A stretch of DNA of 64,000 bases, taken from NCBI GenBank assembly GCA_000063525.1, contig CT978603.1:62001-126000 (forward strand). The letters run 5' to 3'. Made by a program: the position numbers and the translations under genes. Each line of letters starts with the position of its first letter. The stretch's first letter is position 1. The stretch is from Synechococcus sp. RCC307 (lineage in GTDB: Bacteria; Cyanobacteriota; Cyanobacteriia; PCC-6307; Cyanobiaceae). The notes below the pieces were generated by a model. The model ran no database searches, was not told where the DNA came from, and saw only the letters and a list, made by a program, of their open reading frames with translations. Below, one piece after another: positions 30,708-38,954 of the stretch.

Positions 30708-31027
30708 TGGTGTTGCGTTGGGCCTGGGTGTTGGGCTTGGCCTTGATGGCTCCGGTGGCTTTGCCGGCCGGTGGTGCTGATCTGCGGCATCCCGATCCCC
30801 GGCGCCGAGGCTCCAGTGGTCCTTTGCTCTCCGGCGGGCGCGATCAGCTCAAGAGCAGCCCGGCCTCAAAAGCGCCTTCGTTGCTCACCCTGGGCCGAGA
30901 GACACCCATGACGGTGCTGCGCCATTGGAACAGCCCGGATGGCCGCCGCTGGGCCTATGTGCAGGTGCTGACTGGCTCGGGCTTAGGCGTTGGTCAGGTG
31001 CACAAACGCGGCTGGATCAATGTCTGA
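30707..31027 (+). CDS. small exported protein with SH3-like C-terminal region
   Basis: The 106-residue protein begins with a signal peptide ([23 protein letters not shown]). The mature part has a disordered basic linker ([21 protein letters not shown]) and a C-terminal region, [29 protein letters not shown], that resembles a bacterial SH3 fold, which often binds cell wall; this is inference. It is coupled to gyrB by a one-base overlap and to crcB1 by an eight-base overlap. Function is not known. Confidence 0.7.
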
Positions 31028-31442
31028 GGTTGTCGCCCCAGCTCCTTTTTATTGGGAGGCGATTTTGGTGGCTTTAGGTGCCGTGCCAGGGGCCTGGTTG
31101 CGCTTGCGGGTGGTGAATCACTTTGAGCCGGTGGTGCCCCATAAGCACTGGGGCACCTTCTTTGTGAATGTGTCGGCCGCCTTCTTTCTGGGGCTCTTTT
31201 CTGGATTGCACACGTTGCAGCTCAAAGCCTGCAGCGGCGTTGATGGCACAGCTCCGATGATGTTGCTGGTGGGTGTGGGTTTCTTTGGCAGCCTCAGCAC
31301 CTTTTCCACCTTTGTGGTGGAGCTGCTCAACACCCTGCAGAGCCGTCAGTTCCTGCAGTTTGTGGGCTTGATGGTGTTCTCGCTGGTGATTGGTTTGCTG
31401 GCGGCAGCAGCGGGATATCAGCTGGGGTTGAGCCATGGCTGA
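31020..31442 (+). CDS. crcB: fluoride channel CrcB/Fluc, first subunit
   Basis: CrcB/Fluc proteins form dual-topology dimers that let toxic fluoride leave the cell. This 140-residue copy has four hydrophobic spans and the family signatures: [30 protein letters not shown] (conserved Asn) and [17 protein letters not shown], where both pore-lining phenylalanines of the TFSTF box are present. ATG 31020 is chosen inside a longer frame because what precedes it overlaps the upstream gene. It overlaps the second crcB by eight bases, indicating paired synthesis and a heterodimer. Confidence 0.93.
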   Translation: MSEVVAPAPFYWEAILVALGAVPGAWLRLRVVNHFEPVVPHKHWGTFFVNVSAAFFLGLFSGLHTLQLKACSGVDGTAPMMLLVGVGFFGSLSTFSTFVVELLNTLQSRQFLQFVGLMVFSLVIGLLAAAAGYQLGLSHG

Positions 31443-31848
31443 GTCTCAGGCTCAGGACAGCCCGAATTTGGATTGGCGCCTGTTGGAGCTGATCCTGGTA
31501 GCGATTGGTGCTGTACCCGGTGCCTTGATCCGCTGGCAAGCCGCTGGGGTGTATTTCGGCGATGGCGACAACGTCGTCGTCAACGTGGCTGGGGCTTTCA
31601 TTTTGGGCCTGCTGGTTGGCCGCGGCGTTGATGCCCGCTGGCAGCTGCTGGTGGGCACAGGGTTCTGCGGTTCGCTCACCACCTTCAGCGCCTGGATGGT
31701 GGATTGCGTGGTGTTGATGGCCGCTGGCCAGTGGCTCCAGGCCGCAGGGTTGCTTGGTATCACCCTGGGCCTGGGATTGGGATTTGGAGCTCTCGGCGTG
31801 TTGCTCGGCCGGCTGCTCAGGCGGCCAAGGCCGTCTCAATCGCCGTAG
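31435..31848 (+). CDS. crcB: fluoride channel CrcB/Fluc, second subunit
   Basis: This 137-residue partner of the first crcB has four membrane spans and the signatures [29 protein letters not shown] and [18 protein letters not shown]. In the phenylalanine box the second aromatic is Trp (TTFSAW) instead of Phe, so the two pores of a heterodimer would not be equivalent. The start is ATG at 31435. The last 32 bases overlap the 3' end of the convergent glutathione peroxidase gene. No fluoride riboswitch was recognised upstream of the pair. Confidence 0.92.
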   Translation: MAESQAQDSPNLDWRLLELILVAIGAVPGALIRWQAAGVYFGDGDNVVVNVAGAFILGLLVGRGVDARWQLLVGTGFCGSLTTFSAWMVDCVVLMAAGQWLQAAGLLGITLGLGLGFGALGVLLGRLLRRPRPSQSP

Positions 31849-32287
31849 TCAGCTCACTGCTCTCCGGCTCAACGCCGCTTTTAAAGCGGGCGATCACCCC
31901 TCCGTCTTTGCCCACCAGGAATTTCTCGAAATTCCAGGCGATCGGGCCAGCGGGGTCGGCTTGAGTCAGGGTGTCAAAGGGGGCAGCGTCAGAGGCCACC
32001 TTGCTCATCAGCTCAAAGCTGACGCCGTAGTTGCTGGAGCAGAAGGTTTTGATCTCTTCGATCGTGCCGGGCTCTTGGGCGCCAAAGTCATTGCAAGGGA
32101 AGCCAATCACCTTGAGGCCCTGCTTGCCGTAGCGCTCATGGAGCTGTTGCAGTCCGGCGTATTGCTTGGTGAACCCGCACTGGCTGGCCACATTCACGAT
32201 CAGCAGGACGCTGCCGTTGTCGGTGGCCAGATCACGGCTGGATCCATCGGCTGAGGTCACGCTGACGCCGTTGAGGCTGAGGGCCAT
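31817..32287 (-). CDS. glutathione peroxidase family protein (Cys type)
   Basis: This thiol peroxidase reduces lipid and other hydroperoxides; cyanobacterial members tend to use thioredoxin/NADPH rather than glutathione. The 156 residues show the peroxidatic cysteine in NVASQCGFT (Cys37), a resolving-type cysteine in TFCSSNYG (Cys83), and WNFEKFLV (Trp118, Asn119). In the usual FPCNQFG motif the catalytic Gln is replaced by Asp67 (FPCNDFGAQEPG), a variant I recall from other cyanobacteria. ATG 32287 (MALSLNGVSV) is preferred to an upstream extension of the frame. It is divergent from mgtE by 71 bases. Confidence 0.92.
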   Translation of the reverse strand: MALSLNGVSVTSADGSSRDLATDNGSVLLIVNVASQCGFTKQYAGLQQLHERYGKQGLKVIGFPCNDFGAQEPGTIEEIKTFCSSNYGVSFELMSKVASDAAPFDTLTQADPAGPIAWNFEKFLVGKDGGVIARFKSGVEPESSELTTAIETALAA

Positions 32288-32358
32288 GGGGATTGCGGCA
32301 AAACTGCTGCGCGACCCTAGGTCTGCTCCATAAAGTTCGGGTGCTTTGCTGCGGCCCA

Positions 32359-33741
32359 ATGTCCGATTCGGCGACCGCGATTCCTGAGCTAACCGAGTAC
32401 TTGCAGCGTTTGATCGACGCCGGCAATTACGACGCCGTCAAGCAGTTGCTCAACCCGGAGCAACCGGTGGATGCCGCTGAAGCGATCAGCAACCTGCCCA
32501 CGTTGCAGCAAGCCATCGCCTTTCGCTTGCTGCCGAAGGACGAGGCGATTGAGGTCTACGAGTACCTCGAGCCCGCTGTGCAGCAATCGCTGCTGGAGCG
32601 CATGCGATCCAGTGAGGTGCTCGAGCTGGTGGAGGAGATGTCCCCGGATGACCGGGTGCGTCTCTTTGATGAGCTGCCCGCCAAGGTGGTGCGCAATCTG
32701 TTGCAGCAGCTCAGCCCCGATGAGCGCCGGGTGACCGCTGAGTTACTTGGATACGAAAGTGAAACGGCCGGTCGTCTGATGACGACCGAGTTCATAGGCC
32801 TCAAGGAATTCACCACCGCCGCCCAGGCTCTGGAGATCGTGCGCCGTCAGGCGAGCGCGACCGAAACCGTTTACACCCTTTATGTCACCGATGCGGCTCG
32901 CCGCCTGACCGGCATCCTGTCGTTGCGGCAGTTGGTGGTCTCCGATCCCCAGGCCACCGTTGGTGAGGTGATGACCCGTGATGTGGTGCGGGTTCAAACC
33001 GGCACCGATCAAGAGGAGGTGGCGCGGCTCATTCAGCGCTACGACTTTTTGGCGTTGCCCGTGGTCGATAGCGAAGACCGATTGGTGGGCATCGTCACCG
33101 TCGATGACGTCATCGATGTGATCGAGCAGGAGGCCACCCGTGACCTCTACGCCGCTGGCGCTGTGCAGGCCGGTGATGAGGACGATTACTTCAAGAGCAA
33201 TTTGTTCACCGTGGCGCGCCGCAGGGTGGTGTGGCTCGTGGTGTTGCTGCTGGCCAACAGCGGCACCGCAGCGGTGATTGCGTCGATGGATGGTGTGCTG
33301 AAACAGGTGGTGGTGTTGGCGGCCTTTATTCCGCTACTGATTGGCACCGGCGGCAATGTGGGCGCGCAAAGCTCAACGGTGATCATTCGTGGCCTCAGCA
33401 CCCAGAGGCTGCAAAGCCTCGGCAGCTGGCGGGCTATTTGGCGAGAGGCGGTGGCTGGGGCCTTGCTGGGATTCCTGCTGATGCTGGTGGTGATTCCTTG
33501 GGCGGCCTATGTCAGCGGCGGCAACTGGTTGGTGGCTTGGGCCGCGGGCATTTCCCTGGTGGGCATCACCACCCTGGCTGCCACAGCTGGTGCCGCCTTG
33601 CCTTTGTTGTTTAACCGTCTGGGCTTGGATCCAGCCTTGATGTCGGCTCCTTTTATTGCCACAGCCACAGACGTGGCGGGCGTTTTCATCTATTTGCGTA
33701 CTGCGATGATCCTGCTGGAACGGTTCTCATCGGCCTCGTGA
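32359..33741 (+). CDS. mgtE: magnesium transporter MgtE
   Basis: MgtE is a magnesium-gated Mg2+ channel of the plasma membrane. The protein of about 460 residues has the N-terminal helical magnesium-sensing domain (LPTLQQAIAFRLLPKDEAIEVYEYLEP, EMSPDDRVRLFDELPAKVVRNLL), a CBS-domain pair (FTTAAQALEIVRR..., MTRDVVRVQTGTDQEEVARLIQRYDFLALPVVD) and five C-terminal membrane helices with the pore segment IPLLIGTGGNVGAQSSTVIIRGL. ATG 32359 is chosen inside a longer frame, because MSDSATAIPELTEYLQ is family-like and the upstream part is not. The sigma factor gene follows 79 bases downstream. Confidence 0.95.
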   Translation: MSDSATAIPELTEYLQRLIDAGNYDAVKQLLNPEQPVDAAEAISNLPTLQQAIAFRLLPKDEAIEVYEYLEPAVQQSLLERMRSSEVLELVEEMSPDDRVRLFDELPAKVVRNLLQQLSPDERRVTAELLGYESETAGRLMTTEFIGLKEFTTAAQALEIVRRQASATETVYTLYVTDAARRLTGILSLRQLVVSDPQATVGEVMTRDVVRVQTGTDQEEVARLIQRYDFLALPVVDSEDRLVGIVTVDDVIDVIEQEATRDLYAAGAVQAGDEDDYFKSNLFTVARRRVVWLVVLLLANSGTAAVIASMDGVLKQVVVLAAFIPLLIGTGGNVGAQSSTVIIRGLSTQRLQSLGSWRAIWREAVAGALLGFLLMLVVIPWAAYVSGGNWLVAWAAGISLVGITTLAATAGAALPLLFNRLGLDPALMSAPFIATATDVAGVFIYLRTAMILLERFSSAS

Positions 33742-33773
33742 GACCCCAGAGACCAGAGTTTTCTGAGAGCGAA

Positions 33774-33803
33774 TTTACGCTTCTTAATGCTACGGTTTAC
33801 ATA
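33774..33803 (+). promoter_or_regulatory. candidate sigma-70 type promoter of the sigma factor gene
   Basis: TTTACG (33774-33779) and TACATA (33798-33803) are separated by 18 bases in a locally AT-rich stretch 18 bases before the ATG. The match to consensus is moderate and no transcript evidence is available. Confidence 0.3.
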
Positions 33804-33820
33804 TCTTTATCGAACTGGTC

Positions 33821-34795
33821 ATGGCTACCACCGCCGTCGACCAGCGTCCCCCCGTCGATGGGGACCTGGTTCGCTCCTATTTACGCGATATCGGCCGCGT
33901 CCCGCTGCTCAGCCACGAACAGGAAATCACCTTGGGCCGACAGGTTCAGGAACTCGTTCGCTTGGAAGAGGCCGAAGCTGAATTCAAGATGCGTCAGGGC
34001 CATGAGCCCAGTCGCGAAGAGCTGGCTTCCAGCTTTGGGATTTCGCCGGCTGTGTTACGCCGCCGGCTGATTAACGGCCGTCGGGCCAAAGAGCGGATGG
34101 TGGCAGCCAACCTGCGTCTGGTAGTGAGCGTCGCCAAGAAATACACCAAGCGGAACATGGAGCTCTTGGATTTGATTCAAGAGGGCACGATCGGTTTGGT
34201 GCGTGGCGTCGAAAAGTTCGACCCCACTCGCGGCTACAAGTTCTCCACCTACGCCTATTGGTGGATTCGTCAGGGCATCACCCGAGCCATCGCTGAGAAG
34301 AGCCGCACGATTCGGCTACCCATTCACATCACCGAAACCCTCAACAAGCTCAAGAAAGGTCAGCGTGAGCTGTCCCAAGAGCTGGGCCGCACGCCAACGG
34401 TGGGTGAATTGGCCGAATTCCTTGAGCTTCCTGAGCCTGAGGTGAAAGATCTGCTCAGCCGTGCGCGTCAGCCCGTCAGCCTCGAGATGAAGGTGGGCGA
34501 TAGCGACGACACCGAGCTCTGCGAGCTGCTGCAGAACGACGCGCCCATGCCCCATGAGCTGGTTGATGGCGACTGCCTCAAGGGCGACATGCGCTCCTTG
34601 CTTGAGCAGCTGCCTCCGCTGCAGGGTCGCGTGTTGAAGATGCGTTACGGCATCGATGTGGAAGAGCCGATGAGCCTCACGGGCATTGGCCGCGAGCTGG
34701 GCATGAGCCGCGATCGCGTGCGCAACTTGGAGCGTGATGGCTTGGCTGGTTTGCGCCGGCTTAGTGAAGCGGTTGAGGCGTACGTGGTGGCTTGA
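33821..34795 (+). CDS. group 2 RNA polymerase sigma factor (SigA/RpoD-like)
   Basis: This alternative sigma factor of the sigma-70 family has 324 residues, too short for the primary sigma factor and typical of the several group 2 paralogues in cyanobacteria. Regions are visible in order: 1.2 (DLVRSYLRDIGRVPLLSHEQEITLG), 2 (AANLRLVVSVAKKYTKRNMELLDLIQEGTIGLVRGVEKFDPTRGYKFSTYAYWWIRQGITRAI), 3 (RTIRLPIHITETLNKLKKGQREL) and 4 (LPPLQGRVLKMRYGIDVEEPMSLTGIGRELGMSRDRVRNLERDGL). Such factors serve stress, light or nutrient responses; which one this is cannot be told. The last 35 bases overlap the convergent EamA gene. Confidence 0.92.
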   Translation: MATTAVDQRPPVDGDLVRSYLRDIGRVPLLSHEQEITLGRQVQELVRLEEAEAEFKMRQGHEPSREELASSFGISPAVLRRRLINGRRAKERMVAANLRLVVSVAKKYTKRNMELLDLIQEGTIGLVRGVEKFDPTRGYKFSTYAYWWIRQGITRAIAEKSRTIRLPIHITETLNKLKKGQRELSQELGRTPTVGELAEFLELPEPEVKDLLSRARQPVSLEMKVGDSDDTELCELLQNDAPMPHELVDGDCLKGDMRSLLEQLPPLQGRVLKMRYGIDVEEPMSLTGIGRELGMSRDRVRNLERDGLAGLRRLSEAVEAYVVA

Positions 34796-35672
34796 TGCTG
34801 ATCAAGGTGGCACCCAGCACCAAGACAGCGCCCATCACCATCAATTCGTTGATGCTCTCGCCCAAAAAGAGCAGTCCCCATAGGGCAGCGAACACCACCT
34901 GCACGTAGTTAATGGCTGTCGCCCGTGCCGCCGGCATCGACGCCAGCCCTTGCGTGAGAAAAATTTGCCCCAACTGGGTGAAGAGGCCAACGCCGATTAG
35001 CCAGGCCCAGTCCACTGCGTTCGGCCACACCGGATTGGCCAGCACAAAGGGCAGCGCCATGGGCACTGACATCAGTGGGAAATAGAAAATGATCACCGAG
35101 CGATGCTCGTCAGTGGCCAGGTGCCTAACCGTGACGTAGGCCAAGGCGGTGAGCAGTGCACCGGTGATGCCGATTGTGACGGCGAGCGCGGGGAGGGGAT
35201 CCATGGCGCTATCGCCTGTGAGCTGCGCCAACCAATCGGGTTGGGCCACGAGCAATACCCCAAGCCAGCCCAGCGCCATGGCCAGCAGGATCCGTTTGCC
35301 TGCCCGCTCCCCCAAAGCACCCCACGCCAAGGCCGCAGTGAAGGTTGGGTAGAGGTATTGCAGCACCGTGGCGGCAGCCAAGGGCAATTGGCTGATGGCG
35401 CCGTAGAAGCAGAACAGCGCCAGGGTGCCCACCACCCCGCGCCAAACCAGCATGGGCCGGCGATGGCCCCAGGGGCTCACGCCCTGGCGTTGGATCACCC
35501 ACCAACTGAGGCCCAAGCTGATCAAGGCCCTGATGAACACCACCTCAGCAACGGGGATGCGGCCTCCCAGCTGTTTGACGCACAGGCTCATCAGGCTGAA
35601 GCTGAAGGCGCTCGCCACCATCACCTGAGCTGGACTTTTTTTAGAGAAGGAAATGGATTGATCTGTGGCCAA
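34761..35672 (-). CDS. EamA/DMT-family membrane transporter
   Basis: The 303-residue protein has about ten hydrophobic spans arranged as two EamA repeats (VMVASAFSFSLMSLCVKQLGGRIPVAEVVFIRALISLG and ALLTALAYVTVRHLATDE..., FLGESINELMVMGAVLVLGATLI). These drug/metabolite exporters move amino acids, nucleobases or other small molecules; the substrate is not predictable. The 3' end overlaps the sigma factor gene by 35 bases. The 5' end borders the AT-rich island: base composition drops near its first codons (MATDQSISFSKKSPAQ). Confidence 0.88.
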   Translation of the reverse strand: MATDQSISFSKKSPAQVMVASAFSFSLMSLCVKQLGGRIPVAEVVFIRALISLGLSWWVIQRQGVSPWGHRRPMLVWRGVVGTLALFCFYGAISQLPLAAATVLQYLYPTFTAALAWGALGERAGKRILLAMALGWLGVLLVAQPDWLAQLTGDSAMDPLPALAVTIGITGALLTALAYVTVRHLATDEHRSVIIFYFPLMSVPMALPFVLANPVWPNAVDWAWLIGVGLFTQLGQIFLTQGLASMPAARATAINYVQVVFAALWGLLFLGESINELMVMGAVLVLGATLISIKPPRTPQPLH

Positions 35673-35677
35673 AATGC

Positions 35678-35686
35678 AGGTGATGC
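35678..35686. repeat. left copy of a nine-base direct repeat bracketing the island
   Basis: AGGTGATGC occurs here, just before the EamA start on the island side, and again at 39107-39115 where the composition returns to normal. The match was noticed after the boundaries were drawn, so chance is not excluded. Confidence 0.2.
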
Positions 35687-35819
35687 AGTGAGTGTTGAAG
35701 AATTACTCTTATGTGTTTTTGACAGCTATGTAGATTTGCTTTTGCCATACGAGATGGACTGCTTGAAGGTTGGATGAAAGGCGAATTTAGGTTAAACTAA
35801 AATAATAGGTGTCATATAC

Positions 35820-36803
35820 ATGCAGGAGTTACCAGTTCTTCTACTCACATGGCGTCGCCCCGATGCCACACAAAAAGTTTTGGAGGTACTTCGTAAAGTT
35901 AAGCCGTTAATTCTTTATGTTGCTTCTGATGGGCCACGCCATCAATCTGATTGGGATGCAATTCGATGTACTCGAGCAACTATAGAAAAACTGGTTGATT
36001 GGCCTTGCCTAGTCAAAAAAAGGTATTTGTCTTCAAATCTTGGGCCTGGCTTAAGTCAGTCGTCATCAATTGATTGGTTTTTTGGTGAGCAGATAAAAGG
36101 CTTAATACTGGAGGACGACTGCATCCCTCATCCTGATTTGTTTCCTTTTTGCAGTGAACTGCTAAATCGCTATGAAATGGATATGAGGGTATGGACAATT
36201 TCAGGAAGTAATCATCAGCTTGGTCGCCGCCGAGGAAATGCAAGTTATTTTTTTAGCCGCTATCATCATTCGTGGGGTTGGGCAACTTGGAGGTCAAGAT
36301 GGCAAGAGTACTCACAAGCTTCTCAAATATGGGAAACTTTAGTATCGTCAACTGACGCAGTAAATTCCTTGCTTGATAATTTGCCTTCGGATCTTGAAGC
36401 AAAGTATTGGATGGAAAAATGGACCCCCTTGTTTGTCTTGTCTAAACCCAATTGGGATTATAGATGGCTTTTAGTTTGCATGGCTAATAATGGTCTGACA
36501 ATTATCCCCAATGAGAACTTGGTTGAAAATATTGGTTTTGGAAAGGATGCTACCCATACCACCCAACTAAAGCAGCAAGGGCAGCTTCCGGAGCGGTTTT
36601 TCTTGCGTGATCATCCAATTTGTATATATCCGAATTCTCAGGCTGATCAATTTACTTTTGATTTTCATTACGGAGGATTGCAGTTAAAAAAAGATCGACG
36701 ATTTCATAATCAGATTTTAAGGCGTCTGCGCTTAATCGTGACCAATCCTATGCATTATATTCGGAAAATTAACTGTTATGCTCGTGGAAAGCAAAATCAT
36801 TGA
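35820..36803 (+). CDS. glycosyltransferase (GT-A type, HlpA-like)
   Basis: This is a predicted glycosyltransferase of 327 residues. The N-terminus LPVLLLTWRRPDATQKVLEVLRK and the acidic metal-binding motif LILEDDCIPHPDLF (Glu98-Asp100) are typical of GT2-like nucleotide-sugar enzymes, including those annotated as hemolytic protein HlpA. SYFFSRYHHSWGWATWRSRWQ in the middle is a recurrent motif in this group. Donor and acceptor are unknown. Codon use is AT-rich compared with the neighbouring core genes. The ATG at 35820 follows an intergenic stretch of 147 bases that should hold the island promoter. It is first of three co-directional genes. Confidence 0.8.
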   Translation: MQELPVLLLTWRRPDATQKVLEVLRKVKPLILYVASDGPRHQSDWDAIRCTRATIEKLVDWPCLVKKRYLSSNLGPGLSQSSSIDWFFGEQIKGLILEDDCIPHPDLFPFCSELLNRYEMDMRVWTISGSNHQLGRRRGNASYFFSRYHHSWGWATWRSRWQEYSQASQIWETLVSSTDAVNSLLDNLPSDLEAKYWMEKWTPLFVLSKPNWDYRWLLVCMANNGLTIIPNENLVENIGFGKDATHTTQLKQQGQLPERFFLRDHPICIYPNSQADQFTFDFHYGGLQLKKDRRFHNQILRRLRLIVTNPMHYIRKINCYARGKQNH

Positions 36804-36870
36804 TTGCCAAAGTTTTTTGGCTTTTATCTTTGACTTATACCAGCAGACTCTTTTTATTTTGATCTAGCAA

Positions 36871-38190
36871 ATGGCATTACGTGTTACTCATCTTTCTGAA
36901 TCAGATTTAAGCGGAGGTGCAGCGAGAGCTGCTTATCGCATTCATCGGTCTCTTAGTCGGTATATATCTCCAGATATTCTTCAAACTACAATGCTAGTAA
37001 AAAATAGGATATCTGATGATTTAGATATCAGGGCTTCGCGGCATGGTGGTCATCCAGTCAAGAACTTGTTTGATACTATTTTGGGTAAATGGGCTTATCG
37101 TAGGTTTTCTACTTCAAATCATGGCTTGTATTCGGTGGCATGGCCGGAGACTGGATTAGGTAAAGAGATTGCTTCGCAGATTCACGATAATGAAATTGAT
37201 ATCATTCATCTTCACTGGATCCACAATCACCTAATTTCTATTGAAGAAATCGGCAGTGTTGCTTGCCCTATTGTTTGGACTTTGCATGATCAATGGCCAA
37301 TTTGTGGTGCCGAACACTATGCAGAATTTGTAGAAGAATGCCAGCAAGAAGGCACTTTTACTCATCTCCCACGATATTCTTGCGGATATTCAGAAAAATC
37401 TAAGCTGTATCATGAGCCTCGAAGAGATCTAAACCGTATTACTTGGCTACGCAAGAAAAAATCATGGGATAAAAAAATGTTTTTAGTCTGTCCAAGCCAA
37501 TGGATGGCCAAGTGTGTAAGAAGTAGTGCATTAATGGCGGATTGGCCTTTGGCAGTAATTCCTAACCCAATTGACTTGAAGAGATGGAAGCCTATTGATC
37601 CTCAGATTGCCCGCAACCTCTTAGGCTTGCCTGCCAACAAACATTTGCTTTGCTTTGGAGCGATCAGCGGCTTAAATGATCCTCGTAAAGGAAATGACCT
37701 ACTTCTGAAGTCTTTATTTTATTTAAAAGATATTGCTATCAATGACAGTATCGAGGTCGTGATATTTGGTCAATCTGAATATTCATCGTGTCCCTCTATT
37801 CCTTTCCCTGTGCATTTCATGGGCCAACTTAATGATGATATAACACTAGCGCTGACTTATTCTTCCTGTGATCTAATGATGGTTCCATCTCGTCAAGACA
37901 ATCTGCCGAGCACTGCAACTGAAGCTCATGCTTGTGGAATACCTGTTGTCGCTTATGCAGTAGGAGGGATTCCTGATATTGTGGACAATAATATCACTGG
38001 ACTTCTGGTTGAGCCTGGAAATTACATCAAATTTGCTGAGGCTGTATTAGAGCTTGTACTTGATAACTCTAAGCGTATGGAGATGGGCAAAGCTGCTAGG
38101 ATCCGCGCTTCATTGCTATGGGATCAGGAATTAATAGCTGATCAATATGCCAAGCTGTATCAGATGCTCTCTCGGCAGCCAACTACTTAA
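36871..38190 (+). CDS. glycosyltransferase family 4 protein
   Basis: This GT-B type glycosyltransferase has 439 residues. The N-terminal half has MALRVTHLSESDLSGGAARAAYRIHRSL, a start seen in WcaC/WcaL-like enzymes of exopolysaccharide synthesis, and WTLHDQWPICGAEHY. The C-terminal half is the nucleotide-sugar binding domain, with HLLCFGAISGLNDPRKGNDLLLKSL, DLMMVPSRQDNLPSTATEAHACGIPVVAY (the E-x7-E type signature) and LLVEPGNYIKFAEAVLEL. The product is probably a surface polysaccharide or glycolipid; the sugar is unknown. It has AT-rich codon use. It is 67 bases after the first glycosyltransferase and five bases before the sulfotransferase. Confidence 0.85.
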   Translation: MALRVTHLSESDLSGGAARAAYRIHRSLSRYISPDILQTTMLVKNRISDDLDIRASRHGGHPVKNLFDTILGKWAYRRFSTSNHGLYSVAWPETGLGKEIASQIHDNEIDIIHLHWIHNHLISIEEIGSVACPIVWTLHDQWPICGAEHYAEFVEECQQEGTFTHLPRYSCGYSEKSKLYHEPRRDLNRITWLRKKKSWDKKMFLVCPSQWMAKCVRSSALMADWPLAVIPNPIDLKRWKPIDPQIARNLLGLPANKHLLCFGAISGLNDPRKGNDLLLKSLFYLKDIAINDSIEVVIFGQSEYSSCPSIPFPVHFMGQLNDDITLALTYSSCDLMMVPSRQDNLPSTATEAHACGIPVVAYAVGGIPDIVDNNITGLLVEPGNYIKFAEAVLELVLDNSKRMEMGKAARIRASLLWDQELIADQYAKLYQMLSRQPTT

Positions 38191-38195
38191 TTTAT

Positions 38196-38954
38196 ATGCC
38201 TTACCTGATTAATCAAAAGCTTTTTTTTGTTCATATTCCAAAAACAGCGGGCTCATCAATTGAGAGAGCCTTTGGTGTTCACCCGTCGTGTAATAAAACA
38301 ACCTCCAATTCATCTGCATCTTTGAGAAGTGGTCCATCACTTGTTAATGATGTCTTGCGCAAGACCATAAATCTTGGCTTAAGTTTTTTTGCCTCTTCGT
38401 CCAAGCATAAGGAAAAAAATAATTTCTTGATTGGTTATGACCAGCCCAGCCTTGTCCTTCAACACCTCACGTTGAGTGAAATGTTTTGGCTTGGGTATTT
38501 ATCTCAAGCTGAATTATCAAAGTCAACTTTTTTTTCTGTTGTTCGGCATCCGAAGGACCGCATAATATCTGCTTGGAGGTCACATCAAAGGCATGTCGAA
38601 TTTCCTGACATCAATGATTTTATAGAATCCCGATTGAATTCTTTGAGCTGCACTACTCATGATGAGCGCGCTCACATTAGGCCAATGTCTCACTACCTTG
38701 ATATTTCTAATCTTCCATGCCCAATCCGCTTACATGTCCTCAGGCTTGAAACCATACAAACTTGCTGGTCTTCTTTCGGCGAAAGAGTATTAAGAGACCC
38801 GTCTATTAATTTGCGCTCATGGCCTTCATTGCCTCATTACGGCTCTAATCGAAGTCATGTTTCGCCTGTTTCAAATCAGTCACTAACTGTCAAATCAGCT
38901 GATTTAATTAAGAGGTATTATTCGTGTGATTATGAGAATTTTGCCTATCAATAG
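38196..38954 (+). CDS. sulfotransferase family 2 protein
   Basis: This is a predicted PAPS-dependent carbohydrate sulfotransferase of 252 residues. The 5'-phosphosulfate loop is FVHIPKTAGSSIERAFG (14-21 core) and the 3'-phosphate motif is FFSVVRHPKDRIISAW (about 115-127). The C-terminal part ends in a helix common to the family (ADLIKRYYSCDYENFAY). There is no signal peptide. With two glycosyltransferases upstream, the simplest reading is sulfation of a surface glycan. The 3' end overlaps the start of mutY by 23 bases. AT-rich codon use marks it as part of the island. Confidence 0.85.
   Translation: MPYLINQKLFFVHIPKTAGSSIERAFGVHPSCNKTTSNSSASLRSGPSLVNDVLRKTINLGLSFFASSSKHKEKNNFLIGYDQPSLVLQHLTLSEMFWLGYLSQAELSKSTFFSVVRHPKDRIISAWRSHQRHVEFPDINDFIESRLNSLSCTTHDERAHIRPMSHYLDISNLPCPIRLHVLRLETIQTCWSSFGERVLRDPSINLRSWPSLPHYGSNRSHVSPVSNQSLTVKSADLIKRYYSCDYENFAYQ

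Noticed and set aside
30900-31020. Fluoride riboswitch before the crcB pair
   Set aside because: The region is coding sequence of the preceding gene and I could not find the fluoride aptamer signature.
33774-33805. HLR1-type binding site for RpaB before the sigma factor gene
   Set aside because: Two TTTAC-like half sites exist, but their spacing (about 22 bases) does not fit the two-base gap of HLR1.
35103-35777. Plus-strand frame of 224 codons across the EamA gene and the island edge
   Set aside because: Opposite the membrane-protein gene for most of its length; its composition is that of a complement and the tail is in the intergenic AT-rich stretch.
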